DNA from: CALMFQ01 sp964495595
Lineage (GTDB): Bacteria > Pseudomonadota > Gammaproteobacteria > Burkholderiales > SCOH01
Direction: 5' to 3'
Length of the DNA stretch: 12,228 bases
NCBI GenBank assembly: GCA_964495595.1
Contig: CAZBWH010000085.1
Location: 1-12,228, forward strand
This document shows, piece after piece, positions 1 to 7,490 of this stretch. The notes under the pieces were generated by a model. It was not told where the DNA came from, did not search any database, and saw only the letters and a program-made list of their open reading frames with translations. Each line of letters begins with the position of its first letter. Positions within the stretch are counted from its first letter, which is position 1. The translations under genes and the position numbers were made by a program.

Positions 1-1082
1 CGCACCATTGTCACTGACAACGTTCCCAGGCGCCGGATCTCGCGTGCCAGCGCATCCAGCGCCAGTGCAGGCACAGCAAGGACGGTCTTGTCGATATAGC
101 GTGGCTTGGCCTCGTCTTCTTCAGCGGTCTTGAAACGGTTGAGCAGGAAGGCTGTCAGTCGGTCAGCGATGGGCCAGATCAGCAATACGCCGAGAATGTT
201 GAAGGCGGTGTGAAACAAGGCCAGCCTGGCTGCGGGCGCAGAATCCAGCCTGATCAAATCAAGCACCAGGCCAAGAAATGCCAGCAGCCAGGGCAACAGC
301 AGCAACGCCACCATCCCGGTCAGCACATTGAACAGGATATGGGCGGCTGCCGCTCGCTTGGCATTTGAGGTGGCGCCAATGGCAGCGAGCAGCGCAGTCA
401 CCGTTGTGCCGACGTTGGCACCAATCACTACGGCTGCAGCGGCTTCAATGGTGACCAGACCACTTTGCGCTGCCGAAAAGGCGATCACCAGGGAAGCGGC
501 TGACGCCTGCATCAGCACGGTCATCAGAACACCAACCAAGACCATGGCGATCATGCCGGTCTTCCCGTCCCACTGTGGCAGCCGGACATCGGCCGCTACG
601 CTGGCAAAGGTATCCTTGAGCATCTCGATACCAAGAAACAGTACGCCGAAGCCCGCCAGCGCCGAGCCCAATGCAGCACGCCGACTGCCTGCGCCCGTCA
701 GGCGCAGCAGCATACCCAGACCGATCAGCGGTAAGGCGAAAACGTCGATACTGAACTTCATCCCCACCAGTGCCACCAGCCAGCCGGTCATCGTTGTGCC
801 GACATTGGCACCGAACAATACCCAGAGCGCCTGGCCAAGCGAGATCAACCCTGCATTGACAAAACCGATCGCTGCGACCGTTACAGCACTGGAAGACTGT
901 ACAGCAATGGTGACCAATGCCCCCGAGGCCAGGCCGCGCAGTCGTGTTTTTGTCGAATAGGCCAGAATACGCTCCAGCGCCGGGCCAGCCGCCAGCTTGA
1001 GGCCATCGGTCATCAACCCAATGCCGAGCAGGAACAAACCGACGCCTCCAGCCAATCCTCCGATCAGCGCCAGCAGGCTCAT
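1..1082 (-). CDS. Na+/phosphate cotransporter family protein (3' end outside window)
   Basis: Integral inner-membrane protein of the NptA/YjbB type (Na/Pi-cotransporter II-related, PF02690), expected to move inorganic phosphate with sodium. I translated the minus strand from the ATG at 1082-1080; 360 residues are present before the left edge. The two inverted repeats of the family are visible: repeat one has QSSSAVT near residue 62 and GANVGTT near 92, and repeat two has a variant QASAAS followed by a second GANVGTT. Hydrophobic segments run almost unbroken to about residue 310. After that the chain turns hydrophilic (EEDEAKPRY) and begins a helical stretch with LALDALAREIRRLG, which resembles the start of the PhoU-like tail of long family members (about 550 residues). 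The start is supported by AGGAG eight bases upstream. It is divergent from lplT across a 269-bp gap. Exporter rather than importer function, as argued for YjbB, cannot be excluded. Confidence 0.93.
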   Translation of the reverse strand, partial: MSLLALIGGLAGGVGLFLLGIGLMTDGLKLAAGPALERILAYSTKTRLRGLASGALVTIAVQSSSAVTVAAIGFVNAGLISLGQALWVLFGANVGTTMTGWLVALVGMKFSIDVFALPLIGLGMLLRLTGAGSRRAALGSALAGFGVLFLGIEMLKDTFASVAADVRLPQWDGKTGMIAMVLVGVLMTVLMQASAASLVIAFSAAQSGLVTIEAAAAVVIGANVGTTVTALLAAIGATSNAKRAAAAHILFNVLTGMVALLLLPWLLAFLGLVLDLIRLDSAPAARLALFHTAFNILGVLLIWPIADRLTAFLLNRFKTAEEDEAKPRYIDKTVLAVPALALDALAREIRRLGTLSVTMV

Positions 1083-1257
1083 GGCCTGTACTCCTCGCAA
1101 TCAACGATCAAAACATCTCCTCAGACAACCGGATCACCACGCGGTACGATTGGGCCCGCGGCTGGCTGCGCAAATAATTCCTGAAACAACCATGCCTGCC
1201 AAACATTCACCCAGATCAAACATTCCGTTTCGGCAACATGGCGGCTTGATCGTTTCG

Positions 1258-1266
1258 TGGTATAAA
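1258..1266 (+). promoter_or_regulatory. Possible extended -10 promoter for lplT
   Basis: The sequence TGGTATAAA fits an extended -10 element (TGn followed by TATAAT with five of six matches) about 85 bases before the lplT start codon. No good -35 box lies 16-18 bases upstream, as is often true of extended -10 promoters. The rest of the 1083-1351 gap between the divergent phosphate transporter and lplT shows no convincing gene or terminator. Confidence 0.4.
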
Positions 1267-1351
1267 CGCCGTTCCCCAACAGGCGAACACGCCAGCGAAT
1301 CCCCCCAAACCGCAACCAGACAGACGAGTCAGGTGGATTGCCGCAGACAAC

Positions 1352-2641
1352 ATGGATCGAGGATTCTTCATTATTCTTGGAGCGCAGTTCCTGTCTGCGC
1401 TCGCCGACAATGCGCTGTTCATTGCCGCCATTGCCTTGTTGAAATCACAACAGGCGTCCCATGTTGAAATATCGCTGTTACTGCATTTTTTCACGATTTC
1501 GTATGTAGTGCTGTCCCCTTTTGTCGGGGCCTTTGCCGATGCGCTGCCCAAGGGCCGGGTGATGCTGATTTGCAACAGCATCAAGTTTGCCGGCTGCCTG
1601 GCAATGCTGGCCGGAGTCAATCCACTGCTGGCTTATGGCATTGTGGGGTTTGGTGCCGCCGCTTATTCGCCTGCCAAATACGGCATCATTACCGAATACC
1701 TGCCACACGATAAGCTGGTAATCGCCAACGGCTGGCTGGAGGGCTCCACAGTCGGCGCCATCATCCTGGGCACCGTACTCGGGGGCATGCTGGTTGGCCC
1801 GAATCTGGAGCAAATACTGATCAGCGCAGGCAGTCCGGTGTCTGGACCTTTGTTCGGCATCATCGCAACCACGGTACTTTATCTGGCCGCAGCACTGGTG
1901 AATCTGTATATCCCCAAGCTGAACATCGATCACAAGGTGCCGCATCGCAATCCGATGTATTTGCTGCATGACTTCTGGCACTGCCTGAAACTGCTGTGGC
2001 GCGATCCACAAGGACAACTGTCGCTTGGGGTAACCACCCTGTTCTGGGGGTCAGGTGCAACCATGCGCTTGATCGTACTCGATTGGGCCATCATCTGGCT
2101 GGCGTTCAACCTGGAACAGGCAACCCGCCTGATCGCCATCGTAGCGTTCGGCACTGCATTCGGTGCAGTCATTGCTGGCAAGTTCATCAAGCTGCAGCAC
2201 GCATTCCGGGTGCTGCCGGCAGGCATCCTGATGGGCGGACTGGTCATCTCGATGCTGTTCGTTCACAACGTGTACATTGCGGCGGTGCTCATGTTCATCG
2301 TTGGTGCGCTAGGTGGGTTCTTCGTAGTACCACTCAACGCGATGCTGCAACACCGCGGCCATTTGCTGATGGGCGCGGGACACTCGATCGCGGTGCAGAA
2401 CTTCAACGAGAACCTGGGCATCCTGGCCATGGTAGGTGCCCACGCGCTGCTGGTGAAGTACTTCAGCTCACCCGTGCCGTCTGATGCCGCACCGGTGGTC
2501 ATTGATTACTACAGCAAGTCGGGAGGCATGCCGCCGATGCTGGCCATCGTTACCGGATTTGGCGCCCTACTGGCATTGGTAATGATCGGAATCACCTGGT
2601 TGTACCGGCAACGAGTGGCGCGCGGCGAGCTGCAACGATAA
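1352..2641 (+). CDS. lplT: Lysophospholipid transporter LplT
   Basis: Major facilitator superfamily flippase that carries lysophospholipids, mainly lyso-phosphatidylethanolamine, across the inner membrane to the cytoplasmic face for re-acylation. The 429-residue product matches E. coli LplT by recall over most of its length: AQFLSALADNAL at 11-22, the MFS loop motif ADALPKGRVM at 62-71, AAYSPAKYGI at 103-112, a LFWGSGATMR stretch in the middle, and GGFFVVPLNAMLQHRG followed by SIAVQNFNENLGIL near residues 320-358. Length fits, being slightly longer than the roughly 400 residues of E. coli. The ATG at 1352 begins directly before the first membrane helix; the nearest Shine-Dalgarno-like AGGTGG is 15 bases away, so initiation is probably weak. 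In enterobacteria the gene pairs with aas, the acyltransferase/acyl-ACP synthetase. No Aas-like gene is here, so re-acylation must be encoded elsewhere. It converges on the response regulator gene. Confidence 0.95.
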   Translation: MDRGFFIILGAQFLSALADNALFIAAIALLKSQQASHVEISLLLHFFTISYVVLSPFVGAFADALPKGRVMLICNSIKFAGCLAMLAGVNPLLAYGIVGFGAAAYSPAKYGIITEYLPHDKLVIANGWLEGSTVGAIILGTVLGGMLVGPNLEQILISAGSPVSGPLFGIIATTVLYLAAALVNLYIPKLNIDHKVPHRNPMYLLHDFWHCLKLLWRDPQGQLSLGVTTLFWGSGATMRLIVLDWAIIWLAFNLEQATRLIAIVAFGTAFGAVIAGKFIKLQHAFRVLPAGILMGGLVISMLFVHNVYIAAVLMFIVGALGGFFVVPLNAMLQHRGHLLMGAGHSIAVQNFNENLGILAMVGAHALLVKYFSSPVPSDAAPVVIDYYSKSGGMPPMLAIVTGFGALLALVMIGITWLYRQRVARGELQR

Positions 2642-2745
2642 TCACGCATCTGGCCCGGCAGGCGTCAAACTGATACGGTCCGACGTACCCCAGTCAACCG
2701 CTTAAAGCGCGATACACAGACCGTGAGGCGGCGGTCAGTCACACA

Positions 2746-2772
2746 GGCAGGTCACCACCGGTGGCGCCTGCC
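2746..2772. other. Nested inverted repeat in the convergent lplT / response-regulator gap
   Basis: GGCAGG (2746-2751) pairs with CCTGCC (2767-2772), and between them lies the perfect 10-bp palindrome CCACCGGTGG (2755-2764). A transcript from either strand could fold it. Both neighbouring genes end towards it (stops at 2641 and 2819), which is where a shared terminator would sit. There is no T-run on either side, so a classical intrinsic terminator is not supported; an RNA 3'-end stabiliser is possible. The rest of the 2642-2818 gap holds only a weaker GACCG/CGGTC repeat. Confidence 0.4.
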
Positions 2773-2818
2773 TTCAGCGAAAGGAATCCGCCAGAGCGGC
2801 GAGCAGGTCAGCATTGTG

Positions 2819-3949
2819 CTATCGCTGCGGCAACCTGTCGCGTACCTTGTCCAGCGACAGACCCAGCAGCATCTGCTGATTAGCAAGCTCGAGCAAAGGC
2901 AGAACCTCTGCCAGCAACTTGGCAACAAACGGCTGGACATCCTGAGTCCGTCCCTGCTGAAGCCATTCCAGCGCTTCCTGCACACTGGGCGGCACGACAT
3001 TGGCTGGCGGTGCATCCTGCGCCACCACCCGGTTGCCGCCCACCTCGATCGCAAACTGCAAGCGCCGCTCGGCAATTTCCATAGCGGCTTCGATCTCGAT
3101 CCCGATCTCGCAATTCACGACACCGACGCTGGCGGTGAAGCGGATGATGTTGCCCTTGAAGTTGATCTTGGCATTTTCCAGCGAGGTACGCAGCCGCTCG
3201 GCCAATATCAGCTCTTCACCCGGCGCATTACTGGCGCTCAGTACACCGAAGCTGTGCTCCCCGACACGGGCAATGGTGTCTTCTGCCCGAACCTTGGATC
3301 CCAGCATTTTGGCCAGCGCCTTGAGTATCTGATCGGCGACGGCTTGCCCGTACTGGCTGGCAATGTCACCAAAGCGATCCAGTTGCAACAGCAAGACGAT
3401 GGTGCGCTGGTTGTGGCGGGTAGCGTACGCCAAGGCCTGCCGACCTTCGAACAGCATCAGATGGCGGGTGCCCAGTCCTGTCACCGGATCTTCGGTCGTT
3501 TTCTGGTCAAACTCTTGCCGGCTGGCAGTGAGATCCTGCTCGGTCTGGGCGCGCAGCGCATTGGCCGACACACGGGCAATCAGTTCGGTACGGTCGGTCG
3601 ACTTGGTGATGAAATCGCTGGCGCCTCTCTCCACCGCCTTGAGTTTGACGGTTTCTTCTTCTTCACCCGAAATGACAATAAACGGCAAACGCCTGATCAG
3701 CGGGTGCTCACTCTCCCGGACGCGTTGCAGCAAACCGAATCCATCCAGATTGGGCATACCCAGATCACTGATCAATACCTTGATTTCCGGATTCTGCTGT
3801 AAAAGCGTCCATGCCTCCTCGCCATCGCAGGCTTCGATGATGTCAAAGACGCCAGTCAGATGTTTCTTGATGGTTGCCCGAACGATCCTGGAATCATCGG
3901 CAACCAGAATGCGTGGTAGGGGGGAAGTAATCTCGTTCTCGCCAGTCAT
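2819..3949 (-). CDS. Response regulator with degenerate GGDEF domain
   Basis: Cytoplasmic two-domain signalling protein, 376 residues. The receiver domain (about 12-130) is complete: acidic pair D18/D19, phospho-acceptor D62 in ISDLGMPN, S94 and K116. A linker leads to a GGDEF-fold domain (about 150-312) that starts with DPVTGLGTR at 154-162 and keeps FTASVGV at 271-277. The catalytic signature is GEHSF at 230-234 instead of GG[DE]EF. The usual metal and guanine-binding D-x-D-x-F-K-x-x-N-D segment is LQLDRFGDIAS, so diguanylate cyclase activity is unlikely. RAED at 221-224 has the exact spacing of the c-di-GMP inhibitory site (RxxD, five residues, then the signature). A helical tail of about 55 residues follows. 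I chose the ATG at 3949 because AAGGTGG lies just upstream; a GTG at 3994 would add 15 residues and overlap the hydrolase gene. It follows the hydrolase by 31 nt, probably on the same mRNA. Confidence 0.9.
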   Translation of the reverse strand: MTGENEITSPLPRILVADDSRIVRATIKKHLTGVFDIIEACDGEEAWTLLQQNPEIKVLISDLGMPNLDGFGLLQRVRESEHPLIRRLPFIVISGEEEETVKLKAVERGASDFITKSTDRTELIARVSANALRAQTEQDLTASRQEFDQKTTEDPVTGLGTRHLMLFEGRQALAYATRHNQRTIVLLLQLDRFGDIASQYGQAVADQILKALAKMLGSKVRAEDTIARVGEHSFGVLSASNAPGEELILAERLRTSLENAKINFKGNIIRFTASVGVVNCEIGIEIEAAMEIAERRLQFAIEVGGNRVVAQDAPPANVVPPSVQEALEWLQQGRTQDVQPFVAKLLAEVLPLLELANQQMLLGLSLDKVRDRLPQR

Positions 3950-3980
3950 GTATGCCACCTTGTAAGAGCTGAATCTGAAG

Positions 3981-4775
3981 CTAGGCTCTGGCACTCAGGA
4001 AATCAAGCACCAGCTGGTTGAACTGTTGCGGTGCCTCAAGCGGCAAGGCGTGGCCGACCCCAGGCACGACAGTCAACCGGGCAGCAGGAATCAGCGCGGC
4101 CAGCAGCCTGGCATGATACACCGGAGTAAAGCGGTCATCCTCCCCGACCAGCACCAGTGCCGGCGCGTTCACCCCGGATAGCCGATCCCTGGTGTCGTGG
4201 GCCAGCATTCCATTCACCAGCCGTGACATGGGCAGCCAGGGCTGCTGCGCAGCGAACTCACGCAACTGGGCGATCTGTGGTGCGTAGCATTGCAGGTATC
4301 GGGCACCGAAGGTCAGAGGCAAACCAATGTCGAATCGCAATCCCGGATCGGCATGTCTGGCTGCCGATTCCCAGGCAACCGCAATCGCATCGTTGACCGG
4401 GTCCGACCAGGCCAGGGTGGATGACAGCACCAGCCGCTGGATCCGCTCGGGAAAGGTCAGTGCAAAGTGCTGAGCCACCGCGCCTCCATAGGACAAGCCA
4501 ACGATGTGCACCGATGACAGCGAGAGCGCATCCAGCAAGGCGCGCAGGTCATCGGCATGTTGCTGCATTGAATAGCACGGCTGTTCCGGCTTGCCGGACT
4601 GTAACTGGCCCCTGAGATCATAACAGAGCACCCTGAACCAAGGCCTGAACGCGGCAATCTGCCCTTTCCAGGCCGCGGTGTTCATCGATATGCCATTGAG
4701 CAGCACGATCGTTTGCGGTGCATCGCCATACTGTTCGTAGTAAAGCTCGGTGTCATTAACTGCCAGCAGTGGCAT
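3981..4775 (-). CDS. Alpha/beta hydrolase
   Basis: Soluble alpha/beta-hydrolase-fold enzyme, 264 residues, the usual length for the family. The catalytic triad is visible: nucleophile S95 in GLSYGG, acid D214 in GEDDRFTP and H242 in GVGHALPLE. An NGIS stretch at 27-30 sits where the oxyanion-hole HG motif normally lies, and DLRGQLQSGKPE (53-64) replaces the common DxRGxGxS. The closest functional labels would be enol-lactonase (PcaD-like), esterase or thioesterase, but the substrate cannot be read from the sequence. The start codon lies 3 nt after the ligase stop, with AAAGGG placed six bases before the ATG inside the end of the ligase gene, so translation is tightly linked. Being next to an acyl-CoA ligase suggests that it hydrolyses a related ester, lactone or thioester; that is inference. 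Confidence 0.9.
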   Translation of the reverse strand: MPLLAVNDTELYYEQYGDAPQTIVLLNGISMNTAAWKGQIAAFRPWFRVLCYDLRGQLQSGKPEQPCYSMQQHADDLRALLDALSLSSVHIVGLSYGGAVAQHFALTFPERIQRLVLSSTLAWSDPVNDAIAVAWESAARHADPGLRFDIGLPLTFGARYLQCYAPQIAQLREFAAQQPWLPMSRLVNGMLAHDTRDRLSGVNAPALVLVGEDDRFTPVYHARLLAALIPAARLTVVPGVGHALPLEAPQQFNQLVLDFLSARA

Positions 4776-4778
4776 GGT

Positions 4779-6254
4779 TTACCCTTTCAGCAGTTTCTTG
4801 AGAATCTTGCCGGTTGTAGTCCTTGGCAAGGGCTCGCTCCGAAAGACGATATCCCTGGGGAGTTTGTAGCGGGCCAGGTGACGGGCAGCAAACGCCAGCA
4901 ATTGCGCTTCATCACCATGCTCACCCTCTTTGATGACCACAAATGCACGGCCAACCTCGCCCCATCGGGCGTCAGGCACGCCAAGAACTGCAACCTCCCG
5001 GATCGCCGGGTGTTGCTGCAAGGCAGCCTCCACCTCAGCCGGGTAGACGTTTTCACCGCCGCTGATGTACATGTCTTTCCTGCGATCGACAATGTAGCAA
5101 AATCCTTCATCATCAAAACGCGCCAGATCACCGGTTTTCAACCACTCGCCATCAAACAGCAGACGATTCTCGGTCGGATTCTGCCAGTAGCCACTGCAGA
5201 GCATTGGCCCAGCCAGTTGCAACTCGCCAACGCCCCCTGCCACAACCACTTCGCCACGCTCGTCCACACACCTGAGGCGGGTAAAGACGTTCGCCCGGCC
5301 AACCGATCCCATCTTGCGGATGGAATCGGCAGCCTGCAAGGTAAGACAGTTCGGGCCCGCTTCAGTCAAACCATAGCCCTGCCTGAACACCAAGCCGCGC
5401 TGCTGATACCGCTCGATCAAATCAAGCGGGCACGGGGCTCCCCCACTGATGCAGAATCGCACACTGCCAAAATCGGTAAGATGGAATGAAGACGAGTCTG
5501 CCAACATGCGGAACATAGTGGGCACCGCAAACAGCACACTGATCCGCTCCTGCTGAACCAGCGACAAGGCAGCTTGTGCATTGAATGCCGCAAGCAACAC
5601 CAGGCGCCCGCCACGCTGCAACAATGGTGTCGTCAGCACGTGCAGCCCGCCCGTGTGAAAAAAAGGCGTGTGCACCAAGGCACAATCGCCCGGGGTCAAC
5701 TCCCAGCACAATGCCGTATTCAGGGCATTCCAGCCAATCATGCGCTGGCTTTGCACGACCCCCTTGGGTTTACCGGTCGTGCCCGATGTATACAGGATCA
5801 GCACCGGTGATTCGGGGTCGGACTCGTAGCCCGTAACAACTGGCTCCTGGTGTCGTGCCTGCCATTGCTCGATATCCACGATCTCACAATTGTCTGGCGG
5901 CACAAAGCGATCGAGCAAGTCACGATGTTCCGGCGCAGACAGGATCAGCCTCGGCCCGGCATCGTCGAGGACGGCAGCTACTTCGGCGGCACTCAACCGG
6001 TAGTTGAGCGGAACAAGAATAGCCCCCTCGCGGGCACAGGCAAACAACAGCGTCAACATCTCCGGCCGATTGCCAATCAGGGCCGCAATCCGGTCGCCCG
6101 GTCGTATGCCGACCGAATGCAAACGCGCGACCTGCCCAAGCGACTCAGCAGCCAGATCCGAATAGCTGTAACGCCGGCCGGAGGCCACATCGAACAATGC
6201 TTCACGCCCCGGATCGGCAAGCCTCCAGTAATCCAGCCAGTTGAACATCAGCAT
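4779..6254 (-). CDS. AMP-forming acyl-CoA / carboxylic acid-CoA ligase
   Basis: Class I adenylate-forming enzyme (ANL superfamily) that activates a carboxylic acid with ATP and joins it to CoA. The 491 residues contain all core motifs in order: P-loop YTSGTTGKPKG at 155-165, the acid-binding A4-type region HTPFFHTGGLH around 195-205, YGLTEAGP at 294-301, TGD at 374-376, hinge region R391-K393, GGENVYPAEVE at 399-409, and the C-terminal catalytic lysine K483 in PRTTTGK. Length suggests a medium-chain, aryl or feruloyl-CoA type ligase; no carrier domain or acyltransferase is attached, so it is neither an NRPS module nor Aas. Start choice: ATG at 6254 or, two codons later, at 6248; a weak GAG lies upstream of the first. 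The substrate is unknown. It is the first gene of the probable ligase-hydrolase-response regulator transcript. Confidence 0.93.
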   Translation of the reverse strand: MLMFNWLDYWRLADPGREALFDVASGRRYSYSDLAAESLGQVARLHSVGIRPGDRIAALIGNRPEMLTLLFACAREGAILVPLNYRLSAAEVAAVLDDAGPRLILSAPEHRDLLDRFVPPDNCEIVDIEQWQARHQEPVVTGYESDPESPVLILYTSGTTGKPKGVVQSQRMIGWNALNTALCWELTPGDCALVHTPFFHTGGLHVLTTPLLQRGGRLVLLAAFNAQAALSLVQQERISVLFAVPTMFRMLADSSSFHLTDFGSVRFCISGGAPCPLDLIERYQQRGLVFRQGYGLTEAGPNCLTLQAADSIRKMGSVGRANVFTRLRCVDERGEVVVAGGVGELQLAGPMLCSGYWQNPTENRLLFDGEWLKTGDLARFDDEGFCYIVDRRKDMYISGGENVYPAEVEAALQQHPAIREVAVLGVPDARWGEVGRAFVVIKEGEHGDEAQLLAFAARHLARYKLPRDIVFRSEPLPRTTTGKILKKLLKG

Positions 6255-6269
6255 CGGTTGATCTCACGC

Positions 6270-6297
6270 AATAAAAACGGCGCCATGAAAGCGCCGT
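6270..6297 (-). terminator. Intrinsic terminator of aroG
   Basis: On the minus strand ACGGCGC, a 7-nt loop (TTTCATG) and GCGCCGT form a perfect 7-bp GC-rich stem, followed at once by a T-rich run (TTTTATT). It begins about 30 nt after the aroG stop codon. Only 16 nt separate its T-run from the start codon of the next gene in the same direction. Confidence 0.88.
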
Positions 6298-6312
6298 CGT
6301 CTTACCTGTCAA
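6285..6312 (-). promoter_or_regulatory. Candidate sigma70 promoter of the ligase operon, overlapping the aroG terminator
   Basis: On the minus strand a perfect -35 box TTGACA (6312-6307) is followed by a 16-bp spacer and TTTCAT (6290-6285; four of six matches to TATAAT). The -10 box lies inside the loop of the aroG terminator. The predicted +1 is near 6278, at the last bases of the hairpin's 3' arm, so an RNA begun here would lack the 5' arm and could not fold the terminator. The leader before the ligase ATG would be about 24 nt. Confidence 0.5.
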
Positions 6313-6328
6313 GCGACACAATCCCGTG

Positions 6329-7399
6329 TCAGGACTGTGCAGCGAATGAGGTCCGGCGCTGCCGAACCGCAGTAGCAAGCTGGCGTAGCAACTGCTCACT
6401 GTCTTCCCACCCGATGCAGGCATCGGTAATGCTCTGCCCGTAATCCAGTGTTTTGCCCGGCAACAAATCCTGCCGCCCCTCTTTCAGATGGCTCTCGACC
6501 ATCACACCAAAAATACGCCTCTCGCCCTGGCAGATCTGCGATGCGATATCTTCCGATACCTCCATCTGTCGCCGATAATCCTTGCGGCTATTGGCATGGC
6601 TGAAGTCCACCATCACCTTCGCCGACAGTCCTACCGCCTCCAGTTCCCGAGCGGCCTTGTCGACGCTTGCCGCATCATAGTTGGGCTCCTTGCCGCCACG
6701 CAGGATAACGTGGCAATCCGGATTACCAGTGGTAGACACAATGGCCGAATGGCCCAACTTGGTCACCGAGAGGAAATGATGCGGAACCTGGGCTGCCCGG
6801 ATCGCATCAACAGCGATTTTCAGGTTGCCATCTGTACCGTTCTTGAAACCCACCGGACAGGAAAGCCCGGACGCCAGTTCGCGATGCACCTGTGACTCGG
6901 TCGTACGAGCACCGATCGCCCCCCAGCTGATAAGATCTGCTACATACTGCGGAGAGATCATATCCAGATATTCGGTGCCAGCAGGCATACCCATATCGTT
7001 GATTTGCAGCAGCAACTTACGGGCGGTACGCAATCCGTCGTTAATCTCGTAACTGTCGTCCAGATAGGGGTCGTTGATCAGCCCCTTCCAACCGACCGTG
7101 GTGCGCGGCTTTTCGAAGTACACCCGCATCACCACCAGCAGATCTTCGGCCAGCTCGTCCTTGAGCACCTTGAGTCGTTGCGCATACTCGATTGCCGCAG
7201 CCGGATCGTGAATCGAGCAAGGGCCGATCACAACCAGCAGCCGATCATCCTGATCGCTCAACAATCGGTGGATCGACTGCCGTGCCTCATAGACGGTGTT
7301 GGAAGCGGTCTCGGTCAGGGGATTGGTTTCGATCAGGTAAATCGGAGGAGTCAGCTCCTTGATTTCCTTAATATGAATGTCGTCAGTTCTGCGCTTCAT
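6329..7399 (-). CDS. aroG: 3-deoxy-7-phosphoheptulonate (DAHP) synthase, AroG type
   Basis: First enzyme of the shikimate pathway in the cytoplasm: condenses phosphoenolpyruvate with erythrose 4-phosphate to DAHP for aromatic amino acid synthesis. The 356-residue product aligns without gaps with E. coli AroG (350 residues) by recall. The metal ligands fall at identical numbers: C61 in GPCSIHD, H268, E302 and D326. Long family blocks are intact, such as RVYFEKPRTTVGWKGLINDP and GARTTESQVHRELASGLS. Residues known to shape the phenylalanine site of AroG (D6/D7, P150, L175, L179, S180, F209, S211) are all present, and the FLSVTK segment is AroG-like rather than AroF-like, so feedback inhibition by phenylalanine is likely. 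The ATG at 7399 has only a poor Shine-Dalgarno. The gene lies 91 bp after the GntR-family gene, has a candidate promoter of its own in that gap and ends at an intrinsic terminator. Confidence 0.97.
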   Translation of the reverse strand: MKRRTDDIHIKEIKELTPPIYLIETNPLTETASNTVYEARQSIHRLLSDQDDRLLVVIGPCSIHDPAAAIEYAQRLKVLKDELAEDLLVVMRVYFEKPRTTVGWKGLINDPYLDDSYEINDGLRTARKLLLQINDMGMPAGTEYLDMISPQYVADLISWGAIGARTTESQVHRELASGLSCPVGFKNGTDGNLKIAVDAIRAAQVPHHFLSVTKLGHSAIVSTTGNPDCHVILRGGKEPNYDAASVDKAARELEAVGLSAKVMVDFSHANSRKDYRRQMEVSEDIASQICQGERRIFGVMVESHLKEGRQDLLPGKTLDYGQSITDACIGWEDSEQLLRQLATAVRQRRTSFAAQS

Positions 7400-7455
7400 G
7401 AGAGTTGCTTTAGGTCGTCAGTTGGAACAGGCCGGCGGATGCCGGATGATCGGTG

Positions 7456-7464
7456 ATTATGACA
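7456..7464 (-). promoter_or_regulatory. Possible extended -10 promoter of aroG
   Basis: On the minus strand TGTCATAAT fits an extended -10 element (TGn plus CATAAT, five of six matches). The -35 region at normal spacing (TGCCCA) is poor. Predicted +1 is near 7449, giving a leader of about 49 nt. A short hairpin (CCGGC/GCCGG with a 4-nt loop, 7432-7445) would lie at the very 5' end of that leader. No TyrR-like box was recognised. Confidence 0.4.
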
Positions 7465-7490
7465 GGAACAGCCTGGGCTGGGCAGTGCTT

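Noticed and set aside
328..960. A 210-residue open frame on the plus strand inside the phosphate transporter gene
   Set aside because: Low-complexity Ala/Pro/Thr/Ser composition typical of antisense frames; the minus strand has the QSSSA and GANVGTT repeats of the transporter.
1246..1266. TTGATC as the -35 box for the TATAAA element upstream of lplT
   Set aside because: The spacing is only 9 bp, too short for a sigma70 promoter; the element was kept only as an extended -10.
2723..3802. A 359-residue open frame on the plus strand, opposite the response regulator gene
   Set aside because: The minus strand encodes clear receiver and GGDEF-fold motifs. The antisense frame has no recognisable domain and is a codon-usage shadow.
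3950..3994. A GTG start at 3994 for the response regulator
   Set aside because: It would overlap the hydrolase stop and add 15 non-family residues, whereas the ATG at 3949 has a good AAGGTGG ribosome site.
7432..7445. CCGGC/GCCGG hairpin in the gntR-aroG gap as a gntR terminator or aroG attenuator
   Set aside because: The stem is only five base pairs, lacks a T-run, and I found no leader peptide rich in phenylalanine, tyrosine or tryptophan next to it.
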